Shown in pieces: positions 17,028-22,968 of a stretch of 22,968 nt of DNA. The notes under the pieces were generated by a model, which searched no databases, was not told the origin of the DNA, and saw nothing but the letters and a program-made list of their open reading frames with translations. Position 1 is the stretch's first letter, and every line of letters starts with the position of its first letter. This DNA is from Alteromonas mediterranea DE. Lineage in GTDB: Bacteria; Pseudomonadota; Gammaproteobacteria; Enterobacterales; Alteromonadaceae. Made by a program: the position numbers and the translations under genes. The stretch covers positions 3,313,806 through 3,336,773 of the forward strand of contig NC_011138.3 of assembly GCF_000020585.3 (NCBI RefSeq). Reading direction: 5' to 3'.

Positions 17028-17564
17028 TTACGCTTGCGATATTCGCATTCTATAACGTGCCCAATCGAAGGCTTCACCCGGGTCGGTTTTACGCCCCGGT
17101 GCAATGTCATTATGTCCTACGATACGCCCTAAAGTGATCCGAGGATAGCGCTTTGTAATAAAATCAGTTAGTTCACCTAAGGCGTGATACTGCGCATCGG
17201 TAAATGGCAAGGTGTCTGTACCTTCTAGCTCAATACCAATGGAAAAGTCGTTGCAACGGCTTTTCCCTTGAAACGACGACAGCCCGGCATGCCATGCTCG
17301 CTGGTCGAACGGAACAAACTGCTCAACCTCCCCCGTTCTGTATATAACGCAGTGCGCAGACACCCGCAGCCCCGCTATTTCTTTATAGAAAGGGTGCTCG
17401 TCTGGGTTGAGCGTTCCGGTAAACAATTCCCGAATGCCAGGCGTACCAAACTGTGATGGCGGCAATGAAATATTGTGTATAACTAAAAGGCTGACGTCGG
17501 TGTTGTCAGGCCGAGGGTCTGCATGAGGGCTTTCGGTGAAGATTGCTTGATTATAAAGCACCAT
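17028..17564 (-). CDS. ampD: 1,6-anhydro-N-acetylmuramyl-L-alanine amidase
   Basis: A 178-residue cytoplasmic zinc amidase that removes the peptide from 1,6-anhydroMurNAc in cell-wall recycling, so lowering the muropeptides that induce AmpC through AmpR. The zinc ligands are visible as H30 (LLVIHNISLPP), H151 (VGHNDIAPGRKTDPG) and D161, with catalytic-type E113 (IGIELEG) and K159. Length and motif spacing match E. coli AmpD (183 residues), and the lack of a signal peptide fits AmpD rather than secreted amidases. It is the first gene of an ampD-ampE unit, divergent from the retropepsin gene. No Shine-Dalgarno sequence is obvious upstream of the ATG at 17564. Confidence 0.95.
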   Translation of the reverse strand: MVLYNQAIFTESPHADPRPDNTDVSLLVIHNISLPPSQFGTPGIRELFTGTLNPDEHPFYKEIAGLRVSAHCVIYRTGEVEQFVPFDQRAWHAGLSSFQGKSRCNDFSIGIELEGTDTLPFTDAQYHALGELTDFITKRYPRITLGRIVGHNDIAPGRKTDPGEAFDWARYRMRISQA

Positions 17565-17607
17565 AGTGTTTGATTCGATATTTGATTTTTAGCGTAACCG
17601 CCTACAT

Positions 17608-17636
17608 TGTATAGTGTTATAAGTGTGGCACTGCAA
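17608..17636 (-). promoter_or_regulatory. Candidate ampD-ampE promoter
   Basis: On the minus strand TTGCAG, 17 bases, then TATACA, about 45 bases before the ampD start. The hexamers match consensus at three and four positions, so this is only suggestive. Confidence 0.3.
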
Positions 17637-17739
17637 TACTTTAAAAATCAAGCAGCTCGCGCATACTGTCTGTTTGATAAAGCATTGAGGAAACTAAACG
17701 CTTAGTTCGCCACCACTTTGAATTAAAAAAGGTTTATGC

Positions 17740-18258
17740 ATGAATGAACAACAAGACCCGACGGCATCAACGGGCAAATGGATGGTTGCACTGGCATGGA
17801 TCTGTGGTTTCGGCCTTTTAGTGTTCGTTTTCTCAGACTTATTAGAGAAACAGGTTAACCCAAATAGCGAACCTAGGTCTGAACGCATTGGCTCTCAAAC
17901 CGAAGTGCGCTTAAAGCAGAATCGTCAGGGGCACTATGTAACCACAGGTTATATAAACGGCGAAGAAGTGGTGTTCTTAGTGGATACAGGCGCAACCGAT
18001 GTTGCAGTACCTGCTCACTTAGCCAATCGCCTTCAGCTGAAAGCCGGCCGCGAAGGTTTAGCCAGTACCGCCAATGGCGTAGTAAGAGTCGCCGAATCTA
18101 CCATAAATACCTTGCGCATTGGAGACATTGTGGTGCGCAATGTTAAAGCAAACCTAAACCCCGGTATGCAGGATGACCATATACTGCTTGGAATGAGTGT
18201 TCTTCGCCAATTAGAGTTTACTCAGCGCGGAGATTGGTTAATATTGCGTACCCTTTAA
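17740..18258 (+). CDS. Membrane-anchored retropepsin-like aspartic protease
   Basis: A 172-residue protein with one N-terminal transmembrane segment (about 14-33, WMVALAWICGFGLLVFVF) and an outward-facing single retropepsin-like domain. The active-site motif is D82-T83-G84 in FLVDTGATDVAVP; the flap region contains STANGVVRVAES and the second conserved segment is ILLGMSVLRQLEF. This fits the bacterial TIGR02281-type 'clan AA' aspartic protease family, which would act as a homodimer. Its substrate is not known. AAGG sits about eight bases before the ATG. It ends only 13 bases before nadC, so the two are probably one transcript. Confidence 0.88.
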   Translation: MNEQQDPTASTGKWMVALAWICGFGLLVFVFSDLLEKQVNPNSEPRSERIGSQTEVRLKQNRQGHYVTTGYINGEEVVFLVDTGATDVAVPAHLANRLQLKAGREGLASTANGVVRVAESTINTLRIGDIVVRNVKANLNPGMQDDHILLGMSVLRQLEFTQRGDWLILRTL

Positions 18259-18271
18259 ATAGACCATAGCG

Positions 18272-19132
18272 ATGAAGATGACATCACCAGATATGCAAGC
18301 GATACGAGAACAGGTCTCTAACGCGCTTATTGAAGACCTTGGCGGCGAGTTAGATGCCGCGCACGACATAACCGCAAACCTGATAGACGAAAGCGTAAAT
18401 GCTAAGGCTTCGATAATTACTCGCGAACCATGCGTTGTGTGCGGTATCGCTTGGGCAACACAAGCCTTCGCGCTTATTGATGAATCGGTATCACTAACTT
18501 GGCATGTAAAAGATGGCGACAGTGTTGCCGCTGACACCTTGCTTGTTAGCTTGGAAGGCTCTGCCAGAGCGATTCTCACCGCCGAACGCACCGCGCTTAA
18601 TTTTTTGCAAACACTGTCAGCTACCGCCACAGTCACTGCGTTTTATGTCAAATATTTAGAAGGGTCTACCACTAAAATTCTCGATACGCGCAAAACCCTA
18701 CCCGGGCTTCGCTATGCGCAGAAATACGCCGTACGCTGCGGCGGTGGACAAAATCACCGTGTTGGCCTATTCGACGCCTTCCTTATCAAAGAAAACCATA
18801 TCTTTTCATGTGGCAATATTGAAAAGGCGATAAGCCGAGCGAAATCTATGATGCCGGGCAAGCCGGTGGAAGTAGAAGTTGAAAACGTAGCTGAGCTTGA
18901 ACAAGCCCTGTCTGCAGGAGCCGATATTGTTATGTTAGATAATTTTACTAACGAACAGATCCAAGAGGCAGTAGCGCTTAATAAAGGCCAATGTAAACTG
19001 GAAGTATCAGGGAACATTACTGATGAACGACTGGCGTCGCTTGCCAAACTGGGCGTAGATTACATTTCATCTGGCGCGTTAACGAAACACGTTCAGGCTA
19101 TAGATTTGTCACTACGTATCAATTTGTCTTAG
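18272..19132 (+). CDS. nadC: Nicotinate-nucleotide pyrophosphorylase (quinolinate phosphoribosyltransferase)
   Basis: A 286-residue enzyme of de novo NAD synthesis: quinolinate plus PRPP gives nicotinate mononucleotide, CO2 and PPi. The N-terminal sandwich domain includes ITREPCVVCGIAWATQAF. The barrel domain carries R106 (LTAERTALNFLQTLS), TRKT at 139-142 (DTRKTLPGLRYAQKYAV), H162-R163 and K173 (FLIKENHI), residues that line the substrate pocket in this family. The C-terminal phosphate-binding segments (VEVENVAELEQAL, MLDNFT, EVSGNI, ISSGALTKH) are intact. Start 18272 was chosen; an ATG two codons later is equally possible since no strong ribosome site distinguishes them. Its position between ampD and the pilin gene is conserved in Gammaproteobacteria. 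Confidence 0.96.
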   Translation: MKMTSPDMQAIREQVSNALIEDLGGELDAAHDITANLIDESVNAKASIITREPCVVCGIAWATQAFALIDESVSLTWHVKDGDSVAADTLLVSLEGSARAILTAERTALNFLQTLSATATVTAFYVKYLEGSTTKILDTRKTLPGLRYAQKYAVRCGGGQNHRVGLFDAFLIKENHIFSCGNIEKAISRAKSMMPGKPVEVEVENVAELEQALSAGADIVMLDNFTNEQIQEAVALNKGQCKLEVSGNITDERLASLAKLGVDYISSGALTKHVQAIDLSLRINLS

Positions 19133-19196
19133 CAAAGCAAGTGATATAACGCAAAACGAAAGAGCACAATTATATTGATATAACGCGAAAGACGAT

Positions 19197-19241
19197 GGTG
19201 TTTTCGTAGCACTAAAATGTGTTAACTAATACGAAAACACC
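19197..19241. repeat. Perfect 12-bp inverted repeat downstream of nadC
   Basis: GGTGTTTTCGTA (19197-19208) and TACGAAAACACC (19230-19241) are exact reverse complements with a 21-base spacer. No T-run follows on either strand, so a simple intrinsic terminator is unlikely, though a transcript hairpin that protects the nadC mRNA end is possible. Confidence 0.75.
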
Positions 19242-19418
19242 CATTTATCCATCGCTAATCGCCGTTTATTTTTTGTGTTTTGTATTTCTTATTTTGTTAG
19301 GAATTTAGCGTAAATACTGTTTGTTTAAGCCAATGAATATGAACGTGTAGCGGTATAAACCGAAATACGATAAGTTACTTATATCTTCCGTCATTTCTCT
19401 TCGATGTTCTCTGTGTAT

Positions 19419-19525
19419 AGCTAGATATACGTAGATAAGTCATTAACTTTTATACGAAAGTACAAGTGATAAGGCCTGCACAGGCATAACGAACCATGTC
19501 ATACTGCAAAAGCTAGACATACGTA
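19419..19525 (+). repeat. Two copies of AGCTAGAYATACGTA upstream of the pilin promoter
   Basis: Copies at 19419-19433 and 19511-19525 differ at one base and start 92 bases apart. The second is centred about 55 bases before the predicted transcription start, a normal place for an activator. Confidence 0.6.
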
Positions 19526-19538
19526 TATTTGCCTATAC

Positions 19539-19566
19539 TTGTCAGCGACTAATAAAATTCTATACT
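19539..19566 (+). promoter_or_regulatory. Predicted sigma70-type promoter of the pilin gene
   Basis: TTGTCA, 16 bases, TATACT: five of six matches in each hexamer. The start would fall near 19573, giving a leader of about 95 bases. The palindrome ATACTGAGTAT (19562-19572) overlaps the -10 and the start and could be an operator. Confidence 0.6.
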
Positions 19567-19592
19567 GAGTATCAAGTACCAGGGGCGTTGAA

Positions 19593-19634
19593 ATGGACGA
19601 CTCGGGTATAAACGTCAATTTGAATTACATTTAA
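19593..19634 (+). other. Possible 13-codon leader ORF in the pilin 5' UTR
   Basis: ATG followed by twelve codons and TAA (MDDSGINVNLNYI), with AGGGG seven bases before the ATG. It ends 33 bases before the pilin start. Such a short ORF can occur by chance; it is noted because of the good ribosome site and its place inside the predicted leader. Confidence 0.3.
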
Positions 19635-19667
19635 ACTTAGCGTGTATACGCGTCCCGGAGAAAAACC

Positions 19668-20093
19668 ATGATGAACATGAACACTAAAAACCAAAAAGGT
19701 TTTACCCTAATCGAACTAATGATAGTTGTTGCAATTATCGGTATTCTTGCAGCAATCGCATTGCCTGCTTATCAGACTTACACTGCTCGAGCGACATATA
19801 GCGAAGTAATCTCGGCATCAAGTGCAGCTAAAACCGCTGTTGAAGTATGTGCTCAGACGGGCGTACCTGCTGATTGTACTGACATCGCGGTAAACGCAGG
19901 TTGGACTAACGCATCAACGGTTAATACCATAGAGATAGGGGGAGATGCTGCTAACGGCTATACAATTACAGTAACTCCAAATGAAGAAAGCGGTATTGTA
20001 GCAGCAGACACTCTAATTCTAACCGGTACTATCAATAATGGTGCGGTTACATGGGCAACAACAGGTGGTTGTGTAGATAAAGGCCTTTGCTAA
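19668..20093 (+). CDS. pilA: Type IVa major pilin (prepilin)
   Basis: A 141-residue prepilin. An 11-residue positively charged leader ends in G11, and cleavage before F12 gives [20 protein letters not shown], the classic N-methylated helix with E16 (mature Glu5). The globular domain has cysteines at 61, 70, 135 and 141; C135 and C141 can form the terminal disulfide loop of type IVa pilins, and C61/C70 may form another. The CCGGAG ribosome site lies seven bases before the first ATG (a second ATG follows at once). It is processed by PilD and polymerised with PilC in the inner membrane. It is a single gene with its own promoter region and terminator, fitting high expression. Mature length about 130 residues. 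Confidence 0.93.
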   Translation: MMNMNTKNQKGFTLIELMIVVAIIGILAAIALPAYQTYTARATYSEVISASSAAKTAVEVCAQTGVPADCTDIAVNAGWTNASTVNTIEIGGDAANGYTITVTPNEESGIVAADTLILTGTINNGAVTWATTGGCVDKGLC

Positions 20094-20108
20094 TCTAAAC
20101 GAGTTGAA

Positions 20109-20141
20109 CAAAAACCCGACTAACGTCGGGTTTTTGTTTTT
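20109..20141 (+). terminator. Intrinsic terminator after the pilin gene
   Basis: A stem CAAAAACCCGAC / GTCGGGTTTTTG with a TAAC loop is followed by further T (TTTTT-G-TTTTT overall). It starts 16 bases after the pilin stop and only about 40 bases before pilC, so read-through or a separate start must supply pilC. Confidence 0.9.
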
Positions 20142-20180
20142 ATTTCCCCTCGGTTGAAAGAAGATATTTGAGATAGTTAA

Positions 20181-21389
20181 ATGGCAAAAGCAACGGCAAC
20201 GTTTACTTGGCAAGGAAAAGACAGGAATGGTCAATCTCGCAAAGGTGAAATTTCGGCCACCTCGCTTTCTGAAGCCAAAAACCTTTTGCGTCGCCAAGGG
20301 ATTTCTGCGAATAAGGTAAAAAAACTAGCTCAACCACTTTTTGGCAGAACTCAAAAAATAAAACCTGCCGATATATCTGTCATATCACGACAAATTGCCA
20401 CCATGCTAGCCGCAGGTGTTACGCTGATTCAATCTCTAGAAATGATAGCACAAGGCCATGCAAACCCTGCAGTGCGAAAACTGCTTGGCGAAATTACGGA
20501 TGAAGTCAAATCCGGTAATCCACTTTCTTCTGCGCTTCGAAAACACCCGCTTTATTTTGACGATTTATACTGTGATTTGGTTTACACGGGCGAACAGTCA
20601 GGTGCCCTTGAAACCATTTACGATCGTATTGCCACCTATAAAGAAAAAGCCGAAGCACTAAAATCAAAGATCAAAAAAGCGATGTTTTACCCTATCGCGG
20701 TTTTGGTCGTTGCTTTTATTGTTACGACTATTCTTCTTGTTTTCGTTGTGCCTCAGTTTGAAGAAATCTTTAGCAGCTTTGGCGCTGAACTCCCTGCGTT
20801 TACCCAGTTCGTACTGGCTATATCGCGGTTTGTACAGGATTACGGTATTTTTATCGCCATGGGCGTGGCAGCCGCAGGCTTTATGTTTGTGCGCGCGCAC
20901 AGGCGCAGTCAAAAGCTTCGCGATACGGTAGACCGGAATATTTTAAAAATTCCTGTTATCGGCGAGATACTTAAAAAAGCCAGTATCGCACGCTTTACCC
21001 GAACCCTTGCCACCACCTTTGCGGCAGGTGTACCGCTAATAGGCGCGTTAGAGTCAGCTGCAGGGGCCTCGGGAAATGCAGTATACCGCGACGCTATTTT
21101 ATATATTCGCAAAGAAGTGGCCGGTGGTATGCCTATGCATGTAGCCATGCGCGCTACCCAAGTATTTCCAGACATGGTGACGCAAATGATAGCCATAGGT
21201 GAAGAGTCTGGCTCTGTCGATGAGATGCTAAGTAAAATTGCCACCATTTACGAAGCAGAAGTTGATGACATGGTAGACGGCTTAACCAGCTTGCTTGAGC
21301 CTATGATCATGGCCGTACTTGGCGTGGTTATTGGCGGCTTGATTGTGGCCATGTACCTGCCTATATTCCAGATGGGTAACGTGGTATAA
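20181..21389 (+). CDS. pilC: Type IV pilus inner-membrane platform protein
   Basis: A 402-residue protein of the GspF/PilC family. It has two repeated cytoplasmic domains (about 70-190 and 272-395), each followed by a transmembrane helix, with a third helix between (FYPIAVLVVAFIVTTILLVF; YGIFIAMGVAAAGFMFV; MIMAVLGVVIGGLIVAMYLP). Signature phrases are FTRQLATML-like ISRQIATMLAAGVTLIQSLE, TGEQSGALETIYDRIATY and IAIGEESGSVDEML. It anchors the assembly and retraction motors and helps add pilins. The gene is full length. In E. coli (ppdD-hofB-hofC) and many relatives an assembly ATPase gene lies between pilin and this gene; here the gap is only 87 bases and holds just the terminator. pilD follows 117 bases later. 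Confidence 0.95.
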   Translation: MAKATATFTWQGKDRNGQSRKGEISATSLSEAKNLLRRQGISANKVKKLAQPLFGRTQKIKPADISVISRQIATMLAAGVTLIQSLEMIAQGHANPAVRKLLGEITDEVKSGNPLSSALRKHPLYFDDLYCDLVYTGEQSGALETIYDRIATYKEKAEALKSKIKKAMFYPIAVLVVAFIVTTILLVFVVPQFEEIFSSFGAELPAFTQFVLAISRFVQDYGIFIAMGVAAAGFMFVRAHRRSQKLRDTVDRNILKIPVIGEILKKASIARFTRTLATTFAAGVPLIGALESAAGASGNAVYRDAILYIRKEVAGGMPMHVAMRATQVFPDMVTQMIAIGEESGSVDEMLSKIATIYEAEVDDMVDGLTSLLEPMIMAVLGVVIGGLIVAMYLPIFQMGNVV

Positions 21390-21506
21390 CTTACCAAAGC
21401 ATTTTTACAGATTTAAAAGCAGCGCTTAGAAACGGGTCTATAAAGTAGCGCTTTAGGACACAACCGTTTCAGTTAAACACCAATAAAACTAAAAGAATTG
21501 CACTTC

Positions 21507-22400
21507 ATGGACGCTATAATAACCCTTAGCCAGCTATACCCCGCTATATTCTATACCCTTATCTTCTTAGTGAGCTTAATGGTTGGCAGCTTTTTAAATG
21601 TAGTGATCTACCGCTTACCCATTATGATGGAGCGCAGCTGGCAGCAGGAATACCAAAGCTATTTTACCGACGGTGATACCAGTTTAGATACACCTAACGC
21701 TCCATCGCAAGACGATACCTTTAACCTGGTAAAACCAGACAGCACCTGCCCCAGCTGCGGCCACAAAATTCGCGCATGGGAAAACATTCCTGTTATTAGT
21801 TACCTATTTCTAAAGGGCAAATGTGCTAAGTGCAAGGTAGCTATTTCAGTACGCTATCCGCTGGTTGAGCTTTTCACTGCAATCGCCTGCACCTTCGCAG
21901 CCTATCAATTTGGTGCAACGCCTCAAGCGCTTTGGGCCGTGGTTTTTACCTACGTACTCGTGGCTTTGCTATTTATCGATTTAGATAAAATGTTGTTGCC
22001 AGACCAGCTCACGCTCCCTTTGCTTTGGCTTGGGCTGCTGTTAAGTACTCAAAACATTTTTGTTGGTACGACCGACGCCATTATTGGCGCGACGGCAGGC
22101 TATTTAAGCTTGTGGTCAGTATATTGGTTATTTAAGCTTGTTACGGGCAAGGAAGGCATGGGCTATGGCGATTTTAAATTGCTTGCCGCCTTAGGTGCGT
22201 TCACAGGCTGGCAAGGGCTCCCCGTTATCATCTTACTTTCATCACTGGTGGGCGCCATTGCAGGTATTGCTATTATGGTTGTGCAAAATAAGGGGAAATC
22301 CTTAGCCATCCCCTTTGGCCCTTACCTTGCTGTAGCAGGGTGGCTTACGCTGCTTTTTAAAGCTGAAATTATCACTACTTACCTTGATTACGTGCTTTAA
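21507..22400 (+). CDS. pilD: Prepilin peptidase / N-methyltransferase
   Basis: A 297-residue polytopic membrane enzyme that cleaves prepilins after the leader glycine and methylates the new N-terminus; it usually serves type II secretion pseudopilins too. The N-terminal part holds GSFLNVVIYRLPIMMERSW and the zinc-type cysteines C81, C84, C106 and C109 (CPSCGHKIRAWENIP, KGKCAKCK) of the methylase domain. The aspartyl protease residues lie in FIDLDKMLLPDQL (158-166) and G-Y-G-D222-F-K. Start 21507 (ATG) is chosen over an in-frame TTG at 21498. The ribosome site is weak. coaE follows 15 bases after the stop, as in many Gammaproteobacteria. Confidence 0.95.
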   Translation: MDAIITLSQLYPAIFYTLIFLVSLMVGSFLNVVIYRLPIMMERSWQQEYQSYFTDGDTSLDTPNAPSQDDTFNLVKPDSTCPSCGHKIRAWENIPVISYLFLKGKCAKCKVAISVRYPLVELFTAIACTFAAYQFGATPQALWAVVFTYVLVALLFIDLDKMLLPDQLTLPLLWLGLLLSTQNIFVGTTDAIIGATAGYLSLWSVYWLFKLVTGKEGMGYGDFKLLAALGAFTGWQGLPVIILLSSLVGAIAGIAIMVVQNKGKSLAIPFGPYLAVAGWLTLLFKAEIITTYLDYVL

Positions 22401-22415
22401 ACCGATAAGGCTAGA

Positions 22416-22968
22416 ATGATTATGGCAACATCCCGACCTCCATTTGTAGTAGGGTTAACTGGCGGCATTGGTAGTGGAAAAACTGCTGCCACCGACCTTT
22501 TTAAACAACGCGGTATAGATATTGTTGACGCAGACGAGGTCGCTCGGGATGTGGTAGCGCTTGGGTCTGAAGGCTTAAGTAAGATTACAGAGCGCTTTAG
22601 CCCCACTATTTTACTTGAAGATGGCAGCCTCAACCGTGCGGCGCTTCGGGAAAAAGTGTTTGCAAACAGCGAAGAGAAAAACTGGCTAAATGGATTACTT
22701 CACCCCCTTATTCGCACGCGTATGCAACAGCTTATTGGCGAATCATCCTCGCCCTACTGCATTTTATCAGTACCGCTTTTAGTGGAAAACAAGCTTACGG
22801 AAATGTGTAACTATGTCGTAGTGGTAGATTGCCCTGAAACCATGCAGCTTGAACGCGCGCTAAAGCGAGACGGTAGTTCAGCAGAGACCATAAAAAGTAT
22901 TATGGCGTCTCAAGCCAGCCGAGAAGAACGAATAAAAGCGGCAGATAAAGTTTTGGATAACAGTACAA
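22416..22968 (+). CDS. coaE: Dephospho-CoA kinase, 3' end cut by the right edge
   Basis: The frame is open from ATG 22416 to the window edge, 184 codons of a protein usually about 200 long. It phosphorylates dephospho-CoA at the 3' position, the last step of coenzyme A synthesis. The P-loop GGIGSGKT falls at residues 16-23, followed by DADEVARDVVALGSEGL (substrate-binding region), LHPLIRTRM, and the lid region containing CPETMQLERALKRDG. AAGG lies five bases before the ATG, supporting the start. It follows pilD by 15 bases and is probably in the same transcript; in relatives it is followed by zapD and yacG, which would lie just outside the window. Confidence 0.95.
   Translation, partial: MIMATSRPPFVVGLTGGIGSGKTAATDLFKQRGIDIVDADEVARDVVALGSEGLSKITERFSPTILLEDGSLNRAALREKVFANSEEKNWLNGLLHPLIRTRMQQLIGESSSPYCILSVPLLVENKLTEMCNYVVVVDCPETMQLERALKRDGSSAETIKSIMASQASREERIKAADKVLDNST

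Larger units (their letters stand above)
19133..19667. other. Long regulatory region between nadC and the pilin gene
   Basis: 535 AT-rich bases without a long gene. In order it contains: an 11-base direct repeat TGATATAACGC (19142-19152 and 19176-19186); a 12-bp inverted repeat (19197-19241); two near-identical 15-base motifs AGCTAGAYATACGTA (19419-19433, 19511-19525); a palindromic GCCTGCACAGGC (19474-19485); a good sigma70-type promoter (19539-19566) with ATACTGAGTAT over its -10 and start; and a short leader ORF (19593-19634) before the pilin ribosome site. A convincing sigma54 promoter, common for pilA in Pseudomonas, was not found. Confidence 0.7.

Noticed and set aside
19196..19211. GG-N10-GC pattern resembling a sigma54 -24/-12 promoter for the pilin gene.
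   Set aside because: It lies about 460 bases from the start codon, matches only the core dinucleotides, and falls within the inverted repeat; the sigma70-type promoter is closer and better.
21415..21456. Two AGCGCTT-containing segments between pilC and pilD that might form a hairpin.
   Set aside because: The pairing needs bulges and has no T-run; more likely a chance partial repeat.

Overview
The window looks like chromosome from a marine gammaproteobacterium of the Alteromonas type. This rests on gene order and protein style: moderate GC, a MexF-like RND pump, and the pdhR-aceE-aceF-lpd / ampE-ampD / nadC / pilin / pilC-pilD-coaE arrangement, which matches the E. coli ampDE-pdhR-aceEF-lpd and nadC-ppdD-hofBC-coaE neighbourhood. 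No mobile element, CRISPR array, rRNA or tRNA is visible. Most of the window is conserved housekeeping DNA, and the less ordinary signals sit in the intergenic regions.

Layout. 1-974 (minus): the start of an HDOD-domain gene cut by the left edge, preceded in the same direction by a small DUF1289 cysteine protein. 1178-1888 (minus): a membrane-anchored SIMPL/DUF541 protein. 2066-6474 (minus): a two-gene MexE/MexF-type RND efflux operon with overlapping stop and start codons and a clear terminator, but no outer-membrane channel gene. 6911-7981 (plus): a divergent LysR regulator of the MexT kind with an unusual cysteine-containing tail. 7978-8416 (minus): a small STAS/SpoIIAA-like gene split by a one-base frameshift in a homopolymer.

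8542-15788 (minus): the pyruvate dehydrogenase block, transcribed pdhR, aceE (E1), aceF (E2 with three lipoyl domains), lpd (E3), ending in a strong terminator. A near-perfect PdhR operator lies upstream of pdhR, so the complex is probably repressed by PdhR and induced by pyruvate. 16128-17564 (minus): ampD (anhydro-muropeptide amidase) and ampE. 17740-19132 (plus): a membrane-anchored retropepsin-like protease and nadC (NAD synthesis).

19133-19667 is a 535-base regulatory region in front of the major type IV pilin gene. It holds a good sigma70-type promoter, repeated 15-base motifs, an inverted repeat and a possible 13-codon leader ORF. The pilin gene ends in an intrinsic terminator and is followed directly by pilC, pilD and coaE (cut by the right edge). 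The extension ATPase gene pilB, which occupies the slot between pilin and pilC in many relatives, is absent here; this is the most notable structural oddity in the window. No wholly new multi-gene system was found.
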